From NCBI GenBank assembly GCA_003604995.1, contig QZJD01000024.1:1-45186 (forward strand): a DNA stretch of 45,186 nucleotides. Direction: 5' to 3'. Numbering within the stretch: the first letter of the stretch is position 1; every line of letters begins with the position of its first letter. The notes beneath the pieces are model-generated. The model saw only the letters and a program-made list of their open reading frames with translations, was not told where the DNA came from and did not search any database. Of the stretch, positions 26,780-35,137 are shown one piece after another. Position numbers and translations under genes: made by a program. This DNA comes from Desulfobulbus sp. GTDB taxonomy: Bacteria > Desulfobacterota > Desulfobulbia > Desulfobulbales > Desulfobulbaceae.

Positions 26780-28939
26780 TCAAGCGGCCGTCACCTTGAA
26801 TCGGCCGGCCAGTTCCCGAAGCTGGGATGATATCTGAGCCAATTCCGCGGCCGTCCGGTTGACCTGCTGCGCCCCGGAATTGGATTCGCTGGCCGCTCTG
26901 CTCAAGCCTTGAATATTCGACGAAACCTCGGTTACGCCGCGGGCCGCCTCGGCAGCGCTCTTGGAGACATCATTTGCGCCGCGGGCCAGTTCCGCGATGG
27001 ATGTGGCAATATTGGCGATGCCCGCCGTGGCCTGCTGCACGCTGTCTGAAATCTCAAGGGCCGTGCCGGTCTGCTCTTCTACGGACTTGGAAATCACACT
27101 GGAAGAGTCATTCATTCGCTGGATGATTTCCGCGATTTTCGAAATGGACTCAACGGCGCTGCCGGCGTTCCCCTGCACCCCCTTCACCCGCTTGGCGATC
27201 TCATTGGCCGCCTGACCGCTCTGGTTGGCAAGCTCCTTGATTTCATTGGCCACCACGGCAAAACCCTTGCCGGCGTCACCGGCGGACGCCGCCTCGATGG
27301 TGGCATTAAGCGCCAGCAGGTTGGTCTGGTCGGCAATGCGTTTAATCAGGCTGGTCACCTCGCCGATTTCCTTGGCGGCCTTGCCGAGCACGTCCATGAT
27401 CCGGGTCGCGTCGCTTGACATCTCCATGGCCTGTCCGGCAATAATCGATCCGTCCTTGGCGTTCAGCGCCACATCCTCGATGGAGGTGGACATCTGTTCC
27501 ACGGACGCGGCTATGGAATTCATGTTCTGGGACATCTGCTCGGCGGTTGAGGAAACAGACTGGATATTTACGCTCATCTCCTCGGAAGCGGAGGCCATGG
27601 CATTAATGCTGACCGACATTTCCTCCGTGGCTCCGGCCACCGATTCAGCCTGAACATTCATCTCCTCGGAGGTTGCGGCAAGCTGGGAAGAGACCGACGA
27701 CATTTCCTGAGAGGCGCTGGCCTGCATCTCGGCATTGCCGGCAATATCCCTGATCATCGCTGACAGGGAGTTACAGGATTGGTCCAGGGCCGTGGCCAAC
27801 GTTCCTATTTCATCATCCCGCTCGATGTTCAATCTCTTGGTCAGATCTCCCTCGGCAAGGGAGGCGGCCAGATCCGCTACCTTGTCCAGCGGGCCGACAA
27901 CGCCGGAGGTGATATACCTGATGAGAACCAAGGTAATGACCACGCAGATGATCCCGATGAGCACCATTTTCCACATGGCCGAAGTGGCGGTCACCGCAAA
28001 CTCTGACTTGGGAACCAGGATATTGGCCGCCCACGGATTTTCGACTCCGCTGATCCGGACCGGAACATAAATTTCCAGCTGGTCCCCCATGATCATGTTG
28101 ACCTCTTCGCCCCCGCGGACCTGGGCCAGATCCTCCTCATAATCGACATGCAGGGCCTTGAGGTGCTGGCCGGCCAGTTCAGGACTGCCGGAAACAGCGG
28201 CTAAAATGCCGTTGTAGCTGATGACGCTCGCGCGCGCGGACTTGTATTGTTCCCGTAATCCATCGACCTTCTCCTGAAAATATCCGGCATCCAGATCAAT
28301 ACCGACCACTCCCAGAAACTCACCATTGGCAAGGATGGGCACGGAGATGGTCACCAGCTGTTTTGTCAAACCGCCGATGGTGCTCGAAAAGGGATCGCTC
28401 AAATAGACTTTCCTGGTCGCTTCCGGCTCGCCATACCAGGCACCTGGTTCGCCAGAATCAGTACGGCCAGGCAGGGCAAACAGGGAATAGGGTTCAAGCC
28501 GACCTTTTTCATTACGAAAAACATACAGGGCAAACCTGCCCGTGGAATCATGCCCAGCCGAACCTTTGAAGCCGTCGTCATTACCGTCAAAACCATTGCT
28601 CGTCCAGCATGTGTAGACTCCGCTGAACATGGGGTTGCCGTCCAGAACGAGACGCAGGAAATCCCTGACCTTATCCCGGGTGAGTTCCAGCTGCACGTCA
28701 TCCCTTTTAACCGATGCCAGGGTATGGGCCAGGGTCTGCACAACATGCACATCCCGGTTCAGGGCGCCTTCCAGGTCGGCGGCCCCCGCCCGGGCCATGT
28801 TCAGGGATTTTTCGGTCACCTCCCGCGTCGATCCGCTGCGCAGGGAGGCAACCGAAAACCAGATTATTATCAGGGCGGTGACCAGCACACAGATACCGAC
28901 CCCGAGACTGATCTTGTTTCGTACCGAATGCATATCCAT
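26780..28939 (-). CDS. Methyl-accepting chemotaxis protein with double-Cache sensor
   Basis: A 719-residue chemoreceptor. A membrane helix near residues 11-32 is followed by a large periplasmic dCache-type domain ([40 protein letters not shown]) that usually binds amino acids or other small molecules. A second helix lies near 330-350, then HAMP ([15 protein letters not shown]) and the signalling hairpin with tip [18 protein letters not shown] choose ATG at 28939, with AGAGG in front; a TTG two codons upstream is too close to it. The tip matches the receptor at 16193 and differs from that at 40841, which places it in system 1. Confidence 0.94.
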   Translation of the reverse strand: MDMHSVRNKISLGVGICVLVTALIIIWFSVASLRSGSTREVTEKSLNMARAGAADLEGALNRDVHVVQTLAHTLASVKRDDVQLELTRDKVRDFLRLVLDGNPMFSGVYTCWTSNGFDGNDDGFKGSAGHDSTGRFALYVFRNEKGRLEPYSLFALPGRTDSGEPGAWYGEPEATRKVYLSDPFSSTIGGLTKQLVTISVPILANGEFLGVVGIDLDAGYFQEKVDGLREQYKSARASVISYNGILAAVSGSPELAGQHLKALHVDYEEDLAQVRGGEEVNMIMGDQLEIYVPVRISGVENPWAANILVPKSEFAVTATSAMWKMVLIGIICVVITLVLIRYITSGVVGPLDKVADLAASLAEGDLTKRLNIERDDEIGTLATALDQSCNSLSAMIRDIAGNAEMQASASQEMSSVSSQLAATSEEMNVQAESVAGATEEMSVSINAMASASEEMSVNIQSVSSTAEQMSQNMNSIAASVEQMSTSIEDVALNAKDGSIIAGQAMEMSSDATRIMDVLGKAAKEIGEVTSLIKRIADQTNLLALNATIEAASAGDAGKGFAVVANEIKELANQSGQAANEIAKRVKGVQGNAGSAVESISKIAEIIQRMNDSSSVISKSVEEQTGTALEISDSVQQATAGIANIATSIAELARGANDVSKSAAEAARGVTEVSSNIQGLSRAASESNSGAQQVNRTAAELAQISSQLRELAGRFKVTAA

Positions 28940-28984
28940 GGACAATCCTCTGACCCGTTGTGGAAAAGAATCTTTTTAGAAAGA

Positions 28985-29013
28985 ATTTAAGTCAAATTTG
29001 TTACTTATGTCAA
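28985..29013 (-). promoter_or_regulatory. Promoter of the double-Cache receptor gene
   Basis: Read leftward: TTGACA (29013-29008), 17 bases, TTAAAT (28990-28985). This is a near-consensus sigma-70 promoter, about 45 bases before the receptor start at 28939. Confidence 0.65.
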
Positions 29014-29115
29014 AGAGTTTTGCCTGCCGGGGTGAAAATTCCATATATATTACCTGTCGTCCCCTTCCGGCGAGGCCGCGATCTTCCCTAATGGCACCTG
29101 AAGCAAGGAGCTTCC

Positions 29116-29145
29116 TTGACAGAACGCTTCTTTTTCCCCTATCAT
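29116..29145 (+). promoter_or_regulatory. Promoter of the PilZ-cheR-cheY operon
   Basis: TTGACA (29116-29121), 18 bases, TATCAT (29140-29145). It lies about 110 bases before the PilZ gene and forms a divergent pair with the receptor promoter at 28985-29013. Confidence 0.65.
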
Positions 29146-29255
29146 GCAATAAGAAATCACTGCAAAATCGCGGCCCAGAGCCTTTCGCTCCGATCGGAGC
29201 AGCATTGCCGCGAAGACTCCGACCCTGCTCTTCATCGGCAGGAATGAGGATAAAG

Positions 29256-29624
29256 ATGACCGAAGACAGCAGGCGTTTCAGCCGCATCCCCTTCAAGGTA
29301 AAGGCGCAACTGCGGGTCGATGACCAGATACATAACGTTGCGGAACTCAGCAATCTCAGTGTGGGAGGGTGTCTGCTCCCTCTTTCCCTGGACCTGCCAC
29401 CGGGCACTCCCTGTCAGCTCAAAATAATCCTTGAGGGCACCACCGACGAAACAGGCGTTCACGTCGAGGGCGAGGTAGTCCGGGCCATACCGGATGGACT
29501 CGCGCTTAAATTCGTCCGCATCGACCCCGAAAGCCTGTTTCACCTCCGGAACATCATTCTCTACAACGCTCCTGATGCGGACAGCGTTGAACAGGAAATC
29601 GCCAGACATCCGGGGTTGAAATGA
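29256..29624 (+). CDS. PilZ domain protein
   Basis: A 122-residue single PilZ domain, the usual c-di-GMP receptor fold. Both binding motifs are present: RRFSR (residues 6-10) and NLSVGG (residues 33-38, with Asn in place of the common Asp). The ATG at 29256 follows AGGA at five bases; an open frame reaches further upstream without any site. It is the first gene before cheR and cheY, so c-di-GMP may adjust this branch of chemosensory signalling, for example receptor methylation or motor control. That link is inference from gene order. Confidence 0.88.
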   Translation: MTEDSRRFSRIPFKVKAQLRVDDQIHNVAELSNLSVGGCLLPLSLDLPPGTPCQLKIILEGTTDETGVHVEGEVVRAIPDGLALKFVRIDPESLFHLRNIILYNAPDADSVEQEIARHPGLK

Positions 29625-29667
29625 ACATCACCTCCCTTCCGGAGCAATACGGTGAGGATTGCCTTCG

Positions 29668-30498
29668 ATGATCACCCTCGAGGAATTCCGGCTCATCCGG
29701 GATTATGTGGAGAAGCATTGCGGGATACACCTGTCCGACGACAAGACCTATCTGGTGGAGACCCGCCTGACCACCATGATGTTTGAGCAGGGTTGCAAAA
29801 CCTTTGGCGAACTCTACAACCTTGCGGTGCTGGACAAGACCCACACCCTCCGCGACAAAATCATCGAGGCGATTACCACCAACGAAACCTTCTGGTTCAG
29901 GGACCTGCATCCATTCACCATCTTTGCGGAAGTGATGCTCAAGCAGTATGCGGATGAAATTGCCGCGGGCAAGCGTTCAAAAATCAGAATCTGGTGCAGC
30001 GCCTGTTCCACTGGCCAGGAACCCTACTCTCTGGCCATGACCTTTCTTGAAGCTGCCCGTCGCACCCCTAAGCTCAAGCCTGAACATATTGAAATCCTGG
30101 CAACCGATATCTCCTCAACCGTTCTCTTTCTCGGTAAATTAGGGAGGTACGATAACCTTGCCATTACCCGCGGCCTTTCGGAAGAATTCCGGAAGCGGTA
30201 TTTCGTTCAGAACAACAAAATCTGGACCATCTGCGATGAAGTCAAGAAAATGGTTCGCTTCCAGAAACTGAATCTCCAGGAAAGCTTCAATCATCTGGGC
30301 AAACAGGATGTCATATTCTGCCGCAACATATTAATTTATTTTTCATTGGAATTTAAACAGGATATACTCAAACGAATTGCCGCCCTCCTTCGGCCCAGAG
30401 GGTATCTGTTCCTCGGCGCCTCGGAGTCAATCATCATGTACACCCAGGAATACGAGATGCTGCGGCATGCCATGGGGCTGTATTACCAGGTCAAATAA
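29668..30498 (+). CDS. cheR: CheR receptor methyltransferase, system 1
   Basis: A 276-residue CheR that transfers methyl groups from S-adenosylmethionine to receptor glutamates. The N-terminal helical part has TTNETFWFRD, the cofactor site is IWCSACSTGQEPYSLAM, and ILATDISS and DVIFCRNILIYF follow. The ATG at 29668 has GAGGA about ten bases before it; a TTG at 29659 is too close. It is probably the partner of the CheB at 25658, as system 2 has its own CheR. It is followed after 17 bases by a CheY. Confidence 0.94.
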   Translation: MITLEEFRLIRDYVEKHCGIHLSDDKTYLVETRLTTMMFEQGCKTFGELYNLAVLDKTHTLRDKIIEAITTNETFWFRDLHPFTIFAEVMLKQYADEIAAGKRSKIRIWCSACSTGQEPYSLAMTFLEAARRTPKLKPEHIEILATDISSTVLFLGKLGRYDNLAITRGLSEEFRKRYFVQNNKIWTICDEVKKMVRFQKLNLQESFNHLGKQDVIFCRNILIYFSLEFKQDILKRIAALLRPRGYLFLGASESIIMYTQEYEMLRHAMGLYYQVK

Positions 30499-30515
30499 TC
30501 GCAAAGGGGGGAAGA

Positions 30516-30890
30516 ATGCGCATTTTATCGGTTGATGATTCAGCGGCGACCCGCCATTTTATCAAAAAGGCAATCGATGTGCTTGGTTTTGAATTCCTGG
30601 AGGCCGGAGACGGCAAACAGGGACTCGAGGTGCTGGAACGAGAGAACGGCAACGTCGATCTCATCCTCCTGGACCGACATATGCCAGAGATGGACGGCAT
30701 GGCCATGCTGGAAGCGCTGAAGGCCAATGACCTGTTCAAAAATATTCCGGTTACCATGGTCACGGTGGAACTGGAACGCGACGAAATCCACAAGGCGATC
30801 GAGAAGGGAGCAAAAAATTACCTGATCAAGCCCTTTTCCCAGGAAAATCTGGTCGGTAAAATCATGGAAAGCTTAAACATTGAACTCTAA
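30516..30890 (+). CDS. cheY: CheY-like response regulator
   Basis: A 124-residue receiver: acidic pair VDDSAAT (Asp7, Asp8), acceptor Asp53 in LILLDRHMPEMDG, Thr in TMVTVEL, Lys in YLIKPFSQ. The ribosome site AAAGGGGGGAAGA is strong. HMP after the acceptor instead of the common NMP or DMP is a small difference. It is the last gene of the PilZ-cheR-cheY operon and is a third single-domain receiver in the window, so the two kinases have several possible targets. Confidence 0.92.
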   Translation: MRILSVDDSAATRHFIKKAIDVLGFEFLEAGDGKQGLEVLERENGNVDLILLDRHMPEMDGMAMLEALKANDLFKNIPVTMVTVELERDEIHKAIEKGAKNYLIKPFSQENLVGKIMESLNIEL

Positions 30891-30916
30891 CGGCGTTCTT
30901 TACCCCGCCCTTTTCC

Positions 30917-30952
30917 CCGGCACATGCCATCCGCCGGTGTCTGCCTTTTTTT
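30917..30952 (+). terminator. Weak terminator after cheY
   Basis: CCGGC (30917-30921) pairs with GCCGG (30933-30937), followed eight bases later by seven T (30946-30952). The stem is short, so this is a weak call. Confidence 0.35.
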
Positions 30953-31012
30953 ATCACGATTTCATCAATGATTCTCTTTCCCGAAAAAAGCGCGGAACCG
31001 ACGCCGGTTGAC

Positions 31013-31076
31013 CTCGCAACCCGTTGAAATCTCGATGGCGGATGCTCAGTGTTTTGGCTTTTTGCAATGTTATCAG
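31013..31076 (-). repeat. Dispersed short repeat, copy 4
   Basis: Reading leftward: TTGCAAAAAGCCAAAACA, CTGAGCATCCGCCATCGA, GATTTCAACGGGTTGCGAGG. It is closest to the family consensus and touches the stop of the ComFB-like gene. Confidence 0.8.
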
Positions 31077-31360
31077 TGATTTGGTTTTTTCCTGACTTTT
31101 TCCACCGCCACGCGCACCGCCTGTTCAATCTCGGCATTGCGGACCGACTCGTTGAACACGATGGTCCCCTCCTGTACATACCGCGGAGGAAGACTGTTAA
31201 GGGCCAAGGCGTACACATCCTGAATATCGAGAGCTTCCGGCTCCCAATCATCCATGGCTGCAAAAACCTTCTCCATGGACAGCAGCACCCGTTTCTCGTT
31301 GCGATTATGGATCCGGCTCAGATCGACATCAAGTAATTTCCGCTCAGCCAAAGTAGCCAT
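31073..31360 (-). CDS. ComFB-like late competence family protein
   Basis: A 95-residue protein with the ComFB pattern: IHNRNEKRVLLSMEKVF near residue 17, then IQDVYALALNSLPPRYV near 46-62. Proteins of this fold are found near signalling genes; some bind cyclic dinucleotides in cyanobacteria. The function here is unknown. The start at 31360 has AGGTGA in front. It lies behind the CheB of system 2 on the same strand, but 390 bases away, so it probably has its own promoter. With the PilZ protein it is a second candidate nucleotide-signal reader in this region. Confidence 0.82.
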   Translation of the reverse strand: MATLAERKLLDVDLSRIHNRNEKRVLLSMEKVFAAMDDWEPEALDIQDVYALALNSLPPRYVQEGTIVFNESVRNAEIEQAVRVAVEKVRKKPNH

Positions 31361-31749
31361 TTTTTCACCTCAACATTGCATTCAGTCAACACAATAGTGA
31401 CCCTGCTGTCCCGCCACAACCTACCGACGCACGGCCTTGCCGGTATTCCCGGTCCATGTGCAAGAGGTTGGCACGCCAAGCCGGGAACGGGTAATCGGGG
31501 CAGCCGTATCCGACAAAATTGTCATGAAGCTACCCCGGCCAGCTTGTCGGCCTGATCGAAAAAGGGAAGCTTCTCGGCCTTCCGGATCCTTCGGCATCTC
31601 ATCTTCTTCCTTAATCCTCCTATCATGATACAGGGTGGGATTGCAAGAAGTATGAGCAGATATTCATCCAATCGGTCCTGACAGGTTTCCGCATGGCAAA
31701 GCGTGAAGAGCAGCGCGGGAAAATTGTCATCCCGGATCGGCGCATGCCG
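31361..31749. other. Intergenic gap between comFB-like gene and cheB
   Basis: 389 bases with no gene that I can support. TTCCCGG (31446-31452) and CCGGGAA (31481-31487) form an inverted repeat. The gap should hold the terminator of system 2 and the promoter of the ComFB-like gene, but neither is clear by eye. Confidence 0.4.
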
Positions 31750-32823
31750 TCATTTCTCCAGACAGTGGACCACCACCTGCCGGGCAATCTGCTCAAGTGG
31801 GAGGATTTTGTCGACCGCGCCAAGCTTGATCGCCTCCCTGGGCATGCCAAAAACTATGGAGGTATCCTCATCCTGGGCAATGGTCAGAGAGGCTCCGGCA
31901 TCCTTCATCTCTCTCATTCCCCTGGAGCCGTCGTCTCCCATGCCGGTCATTATCACGCCCACTGCATTTTTCCCGGCATAGCGGGCCACGGACCGAAAAA
32001 GGACGTCCACCGAAGGCCGATGGCGGCAGACCAGCGGTCCGTCCTTCACTTCCACATAATACCGGGCGCCGCTTCGTTTCAAAAGCAGATGCCGGTTGCC
32101 GGGCGCGATCAGCGCCCTGCCCCGAATGACCGAATCGTTTGATTCCGCCTCCTTGACCGTGACCCGGCACAGCGAATCCAGGCGCTGAGCAAAGGCGCGG
32201 GTGAAATTCTCAGGCATATGCTGAACGATGACAATCCCCGGCGCATCCAGGGGAAGCTCCTGGAGAAAAACCCGCAACGCTTCCGTGCCCCCGGTGGAGG
32301 CCCCCACGGCAACCACCTTGTCGGTGGTCTCGATCATCGCCCGCGATTTGCCCAGGGGCAGCACGGCATCCGCGGTCAGCTTGGGCGGCACCCACCGGTC
32401 AGGCTGAATGGGCTTGAGGGTGACCATGGACGCAGCGAGCACCGCGTCGCAGATCCTGACCGAGGACTCGAGCAGGAACACCTTGGTGCCGAGCTTCGGC
32501 TTGTCGATGATTTCCACCGCTCCGTATTCAAGGGCCTTCATCGCGGTTTCGGACCGGCCGGCGGTCAGGGTAGAGCAAATGACCACCGGAATGGGATGCT
32601 GAGACATGATCTTTTTCAGAAAGGTGATACCGTCCATCCTCGGCATTTCCACGTCGAGAACAATCACATCCGGGACTTCCTGGACGATCTTCTGCGCGGC
32701 GATATAAGGGTCAGCGGCGGTCGCCATGACCTGGATGCGAGGATGGGACTCCAGGATCTCGGCCAGGGTCTGGCGCACGACGCAGGAGTCATCGACCACC
32801 AGGACCCGAATCTTATCTTTCAT
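31750..32823 (-). CDS. cheB: CheB receptor methylesterase, system 2
   Basis: A 357-residue CheB: receiver with acceptor Asp in [13 protein letters not shown] and PVVICSTLT at the switch, and esterase domain with Ser in [10 protein letters not shown], His in [10 protein letters not shown] and Asp in [10 protein letters not shown]. It resembles typical flagellar CheB proteins more than the copy at 25658, which has an insert-rich linker. The gene begins inside the last codons of cheD (11-base overlap). It closes the system 2 operon. Confidence 0.95.
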   Translation of the reverse strand: MKDKIRVLVVDDSCVVRQTLAEILESHPRIQVMATAADPYIAAQKIVQEVPDVIVLDVEMPRMDGITFLKKIMSQHPIPVVICSTLTAGRSETAMKALEYGAVEIIDKPKLGTKVFLLESSVRICDAVLAASMVTLKPIQPDRWVPPKLTADAVLPLGKSRAMIETTDKVVAVGASTGGTEALRVFLQELPLDAPGIVIVQHMPENFTRAFAQRLDSLCRVTVKEAESNDSVIRGRALIAPGNRHLLLKRSGARYYVEVKDGPLVCRHRPSVDVLFRSVARYAGKNAVGVIMTGMGDDGSRGMREMKDAGASLTIAQDEDTSIVFGMPREAIKLGAVDKILPLEQIARQVVVHCLEK

Positions 32824-33385
32824 GATTCTTCAACTGCAGACTCAGCTGCGACTGCATGACGGTCAGATCGTCCCTGCTCGCCCCGTTTGCCTGGAACCGC
32901 TTTACCCAGACATCACCTGTTTCCGTATCAAAATAAAGTTTGCGGCCCTGGTTGCCGCCGACGTCGTAGCTTTTCAACGTCAACCGCAATTCCTTGATCA
33001 TCTCCTTGGCCATATCGACATTCCTGCTGCCGACCTGCAGGATTTCCTTTTGTGAAGTGCTGCGAAAAAACATATTCGCCCCTCCGAATATCTTTATTTC
33101 CAGTTCATCCTCTTGTACGCCCAGATCCTGAAAACGTCGCAACATCTCAGGGATGACGCACTCCACATACTTGGATCTCTGGGAACAGTTCTGCACATGA
33201 CAGGATCCGGCCTCCGGGCAGGCGGGCAGAACCGGGTGGCATGCCGCCGAAGCAGCCAGCCGCCGGCAGAACATGGTAACGGTCACGCATGAACCGAGCA
33301 CGGTGCGAATCACGCCTGGCCCCCTCACGAAACGCAGCTCGGCGGGCTTGAGAAAATAGGTTGGCAGATCTTCCCTTAAAATCAT
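32813..33385 (-). CDS. cheD: CheD receptor glutamine deamidase, Cys-rich form
   Basis: CheD deamidates receptor glutamines and often binds CheC or CheY. The 190-residue protein keeps the active residues Thr28 and Cys33 ([12 protein letters not shown]) and His50 (AACHPVLP). Between Cys33 and residue 76 there are seven Cys, including [12 protein letters not shown], where canonical CheD has few. The family end motif KIFGGANMF is present. The start is the ATG at 33385, overlapping the cheR stop (ATGA); the open frame extends upstream only over cheR. No cheC is in the window. Confidence 0.92.
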   Translation of the reverse strand: MILREDLPTYFLKPAELRFVRGPGVIRTVLGSCVTVTMFCRRLAASAACHPVLPACPEAGSCHVQNCSQRSKYVECVIPEMLRRFQDLGVQEDELEIKIFGGANMFFRSTSQKEILQVGSRNVDMAKEMIKELRLTLKSYDVGGNQGRKLYFDTETGDVWVKRFQANGASRDDLTVMQSQLSLQLKNHER

Positions 33386-34245
33386 TTTTTTCGATAGACC
33401 GTGGTGGCAACCTGTCTGAGGGGAAGGGAGAAACCACTGAGGTTCTCGGAATGGCCCATGAAAAGATAGCCGCCGGACACGAGATGGTCGCACATATGCG
33501 CCAGCACCGTCTCCTGCGTTTGCCGACTGAAATAGATTATGACATTCCGACAAAAAATGATGTCCTGCCGCTCGGCAATGTCATAGGGCTGGCCCATCAG
33601 ATTCAACCATTGAAAATTGACCTTGGCCCGGAGTTCGGGCACGATCCGCACAAGTTTTTTTTGGGGGTCCCGGGAGCGCATCAGATATTTTTTTTGCAGG
33701 GGAAACGGGACGGTGGAAACCCGAGCCTCATCATAGACACCCTGGGCCGCATGCTGCAGCACCGCGGGGGAAATATCCGTCGCCAGAATCCTGAAGTCGG
33801 GAAGCGGTTGTGATTCGGCAAAATCATTGAGGACCATGGCCAGCGTATACGGCTCCTCACCGGTGGAGCAGGCGGAACTCCAAACCCGCAACGGATGATG
33901 AAAGCTGAAGACATTCTCCCTGAGCAGGGCCGGCAGGACGCTCTGGGTCAGATGCTTATAGTGGGCCGGCTCACGGAAGAAATCGGTTTTATTGGTGGTG
34001 ACCTGGTGAACAAAAAGCGGAAGCTCGCTTTTCTGTCCCTCTTCACTGAACAGGTAGTCGTAATATTGCTCATAGGTCTTGAGGTCAAGGGCACGAAGAC
34101 GTTTCATCAGGCGCGCCTGCAGCATGACCTGCTTATTTCCGCCCATTTTGATGCCCAAGGCATCCTGAATATACTCGCTGAAACGCGCAAACGTCTCAGG
34201 CCGCATCGTATAGCCGCCGGCTACGGCCTCTCCGTTCTGGTCCAT
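33382..34245 (-). CDS. cheR: CheR receptor methyltransferase, system 2
   Basis: A 287-residue CheR with TTNKTDFFREPAHY, the S-adenosylmethionine site VWSSACSTGEEPYTLAM, ILATDISPAVL and DIIFCRNVIIYFS. GGAAGAAC precedes the ATG. It leads the cheR-cheD-cheB part of system 2, coupled to cheD by a four-base overlap. A 310-base gap with a repeat separates it from cheW upstream, so it may have its own promoter there. Confidence 0.95.
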   Translation of the reverse strand: MDQNGEAVAGGYTMRPETFARFSEYIQDALGIKMGGNKQVMLQARLMKRLRALDLKTYEQYYDYLFSEEGQKSELPLFVHQVTTNKTDFFREPAHYKHLTQSVLPALLRENVFSFHHPLRVWSSACSTGEEPYTLAMVLNDFAESQPLPDFRILATDISPAVLQHAAQGVYDEARVSTVPFPLQKKYLMRSRDPQKKLVRIVPELRAKVNFQWLNLMGQPYDIAERQDIIFCRNVIIYFSRQTQETVLAHMCDHLVSGGYLFMGHSENLSGFSLPLRQVATTVYRKK

Positions 34246-34299
34246 GTTCTTCCGGAAGATCCTGATGCAGTCAGTCTAAAGGGATCGAACACGAAATAT

Positions 34300-34365
34300 G
34301 ATAATCTCGCAAAAATCAAAACACTGAGCAGCCGCCACTGCGATTGCACAAACTTATACGGTAGG
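34300..34365 (+). repeat. Dispersed short repeat, copy 5
   Basis: GATAATCTCGCAAAAATC, AAAACACTGAGCAGCCGCCA, then CTGCGATTGCACAAACTT. It lies in the gap between cheR and cheW of system 2. Confidence 0.75.
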
Positions 34366-34472
34366 GCAGCTTCAGTCCCTCGCTTTTTGCGTGACTGACA
34401 AATGCTATCCGAAACAGACAAATAAACGAAAATAACAATTATTGCCAACAAAAGACACCCTCACAAAAATTA

Positions 34473-34486
34473 ACATTGCACAATGT
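34473..34486. promoter_or_regulatory. Inverted repeat upstream of cheR
   Basis: ACATTG-CA-CAATGT, a perfect six-base inverted repeat with a two-base centre, in an AT-rich stretch about 230 bases upstream of the cheR start. It could be a regulator site; nothing shows which. Confidence 0.3.
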
Positions 34487-34505
34487 ATATTCACGACAAG
34501 GCTCC

Positions 34506-34540
34506 GGCACCCTACTCGGGTGCATTCCGGGGGGCACCCG
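34506..34540. terminator. Three-part hairpin region after cheW
   Basis: GGCACCC (34506-34512), CGGGTGC (34517-34523) and GCACCCG (34534-34540). The middle segment can pair with either side, so two hairpins exclude each other. It begins 16 bases beyond the cheW stop on the minus strand. It may act as terminator or attenuator before cheR, but no clean T-run follows. Confidence 0.4.
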
Positions 34541-34555
34541 CAACCGCCTTTTTAT

Positions 34556-35038
34556 TCACCCCTCGATAAGCGAGCCTGTTTCCCTGTTTGAAAATATTCG
34601 ATCAATATCCAGAAGCAGGATAAATTGATCCTTGCATCTGCCGATCCCGCTGACATACTCGGTACGCCAGCGAGCCCCCATTTGCGGCGATGAATCGATG
34701 TCGCCGCGACTGATCTCGATCACATCATGGACCGAATCAGCGAGAATGCCCACCACTACCCCCTCTCCCTCGTGGTCAAGCTCGATAACCACGATCCTTG
34801 AATCGATGGACGTCGCCACGGCGGTCAATCCGAATTTGCGGTGCAGATCAATCACCGGAATAACGCTGCCCCTGAGATTAATCACCCCACGCATGTATTC
34901 CGGAGTCCTGGGAACCCTGGTTATGGGGCACAGATCAAGGACCTCCCTGACCCGCGCCACTTCGAGAGCAAGGAATTCCTTGTCCAGCCGGAAAGTCAGA
35001 TAGAGCGCGGCATCCGCGGCCACAGCTTCGCTTGTCAT
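34556..35038 (-). CDS. cheW: CheW coupling protein, system 2
   Basis: A 160-residue CheW: LYLTFRLDKEFLALEVARV, YMRGVINLRGSVIPVIDL, VVVGILADSVHDVIEIS and a C-terminal ILLLDIDRIFS. I use the ATG at 35038, preceded by GAGAGGA; longer frames run into the gap before cheA. It lies 99 bases after cheA and couples receptors to it. Confidence 0.93.
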   Translation of the reverse strand: MTSEAVAADAALYLTFRLDKEFLALEVARVREVLDLCPITRVPRTPEYMRGVINLRGSVIPVIDLHRKFGLTAVATSIDSRIVVIELDHEGEGVVVGILADSVHDVIEISRGDIDSSPQMGARWRTEYVSGIGRCKDQFILLLDIDRIFSNRETGSLIEG

Positions 35039-35137
35039 AATAAAATTCCTCTCCCGGATTACTCTTTGTCTTGTTATCCCCAGCCCGGCGCAAAACGCGT
35101 CGTTTTCGCGGCATCGTCTTGAGAGCACCGGCTTGTG

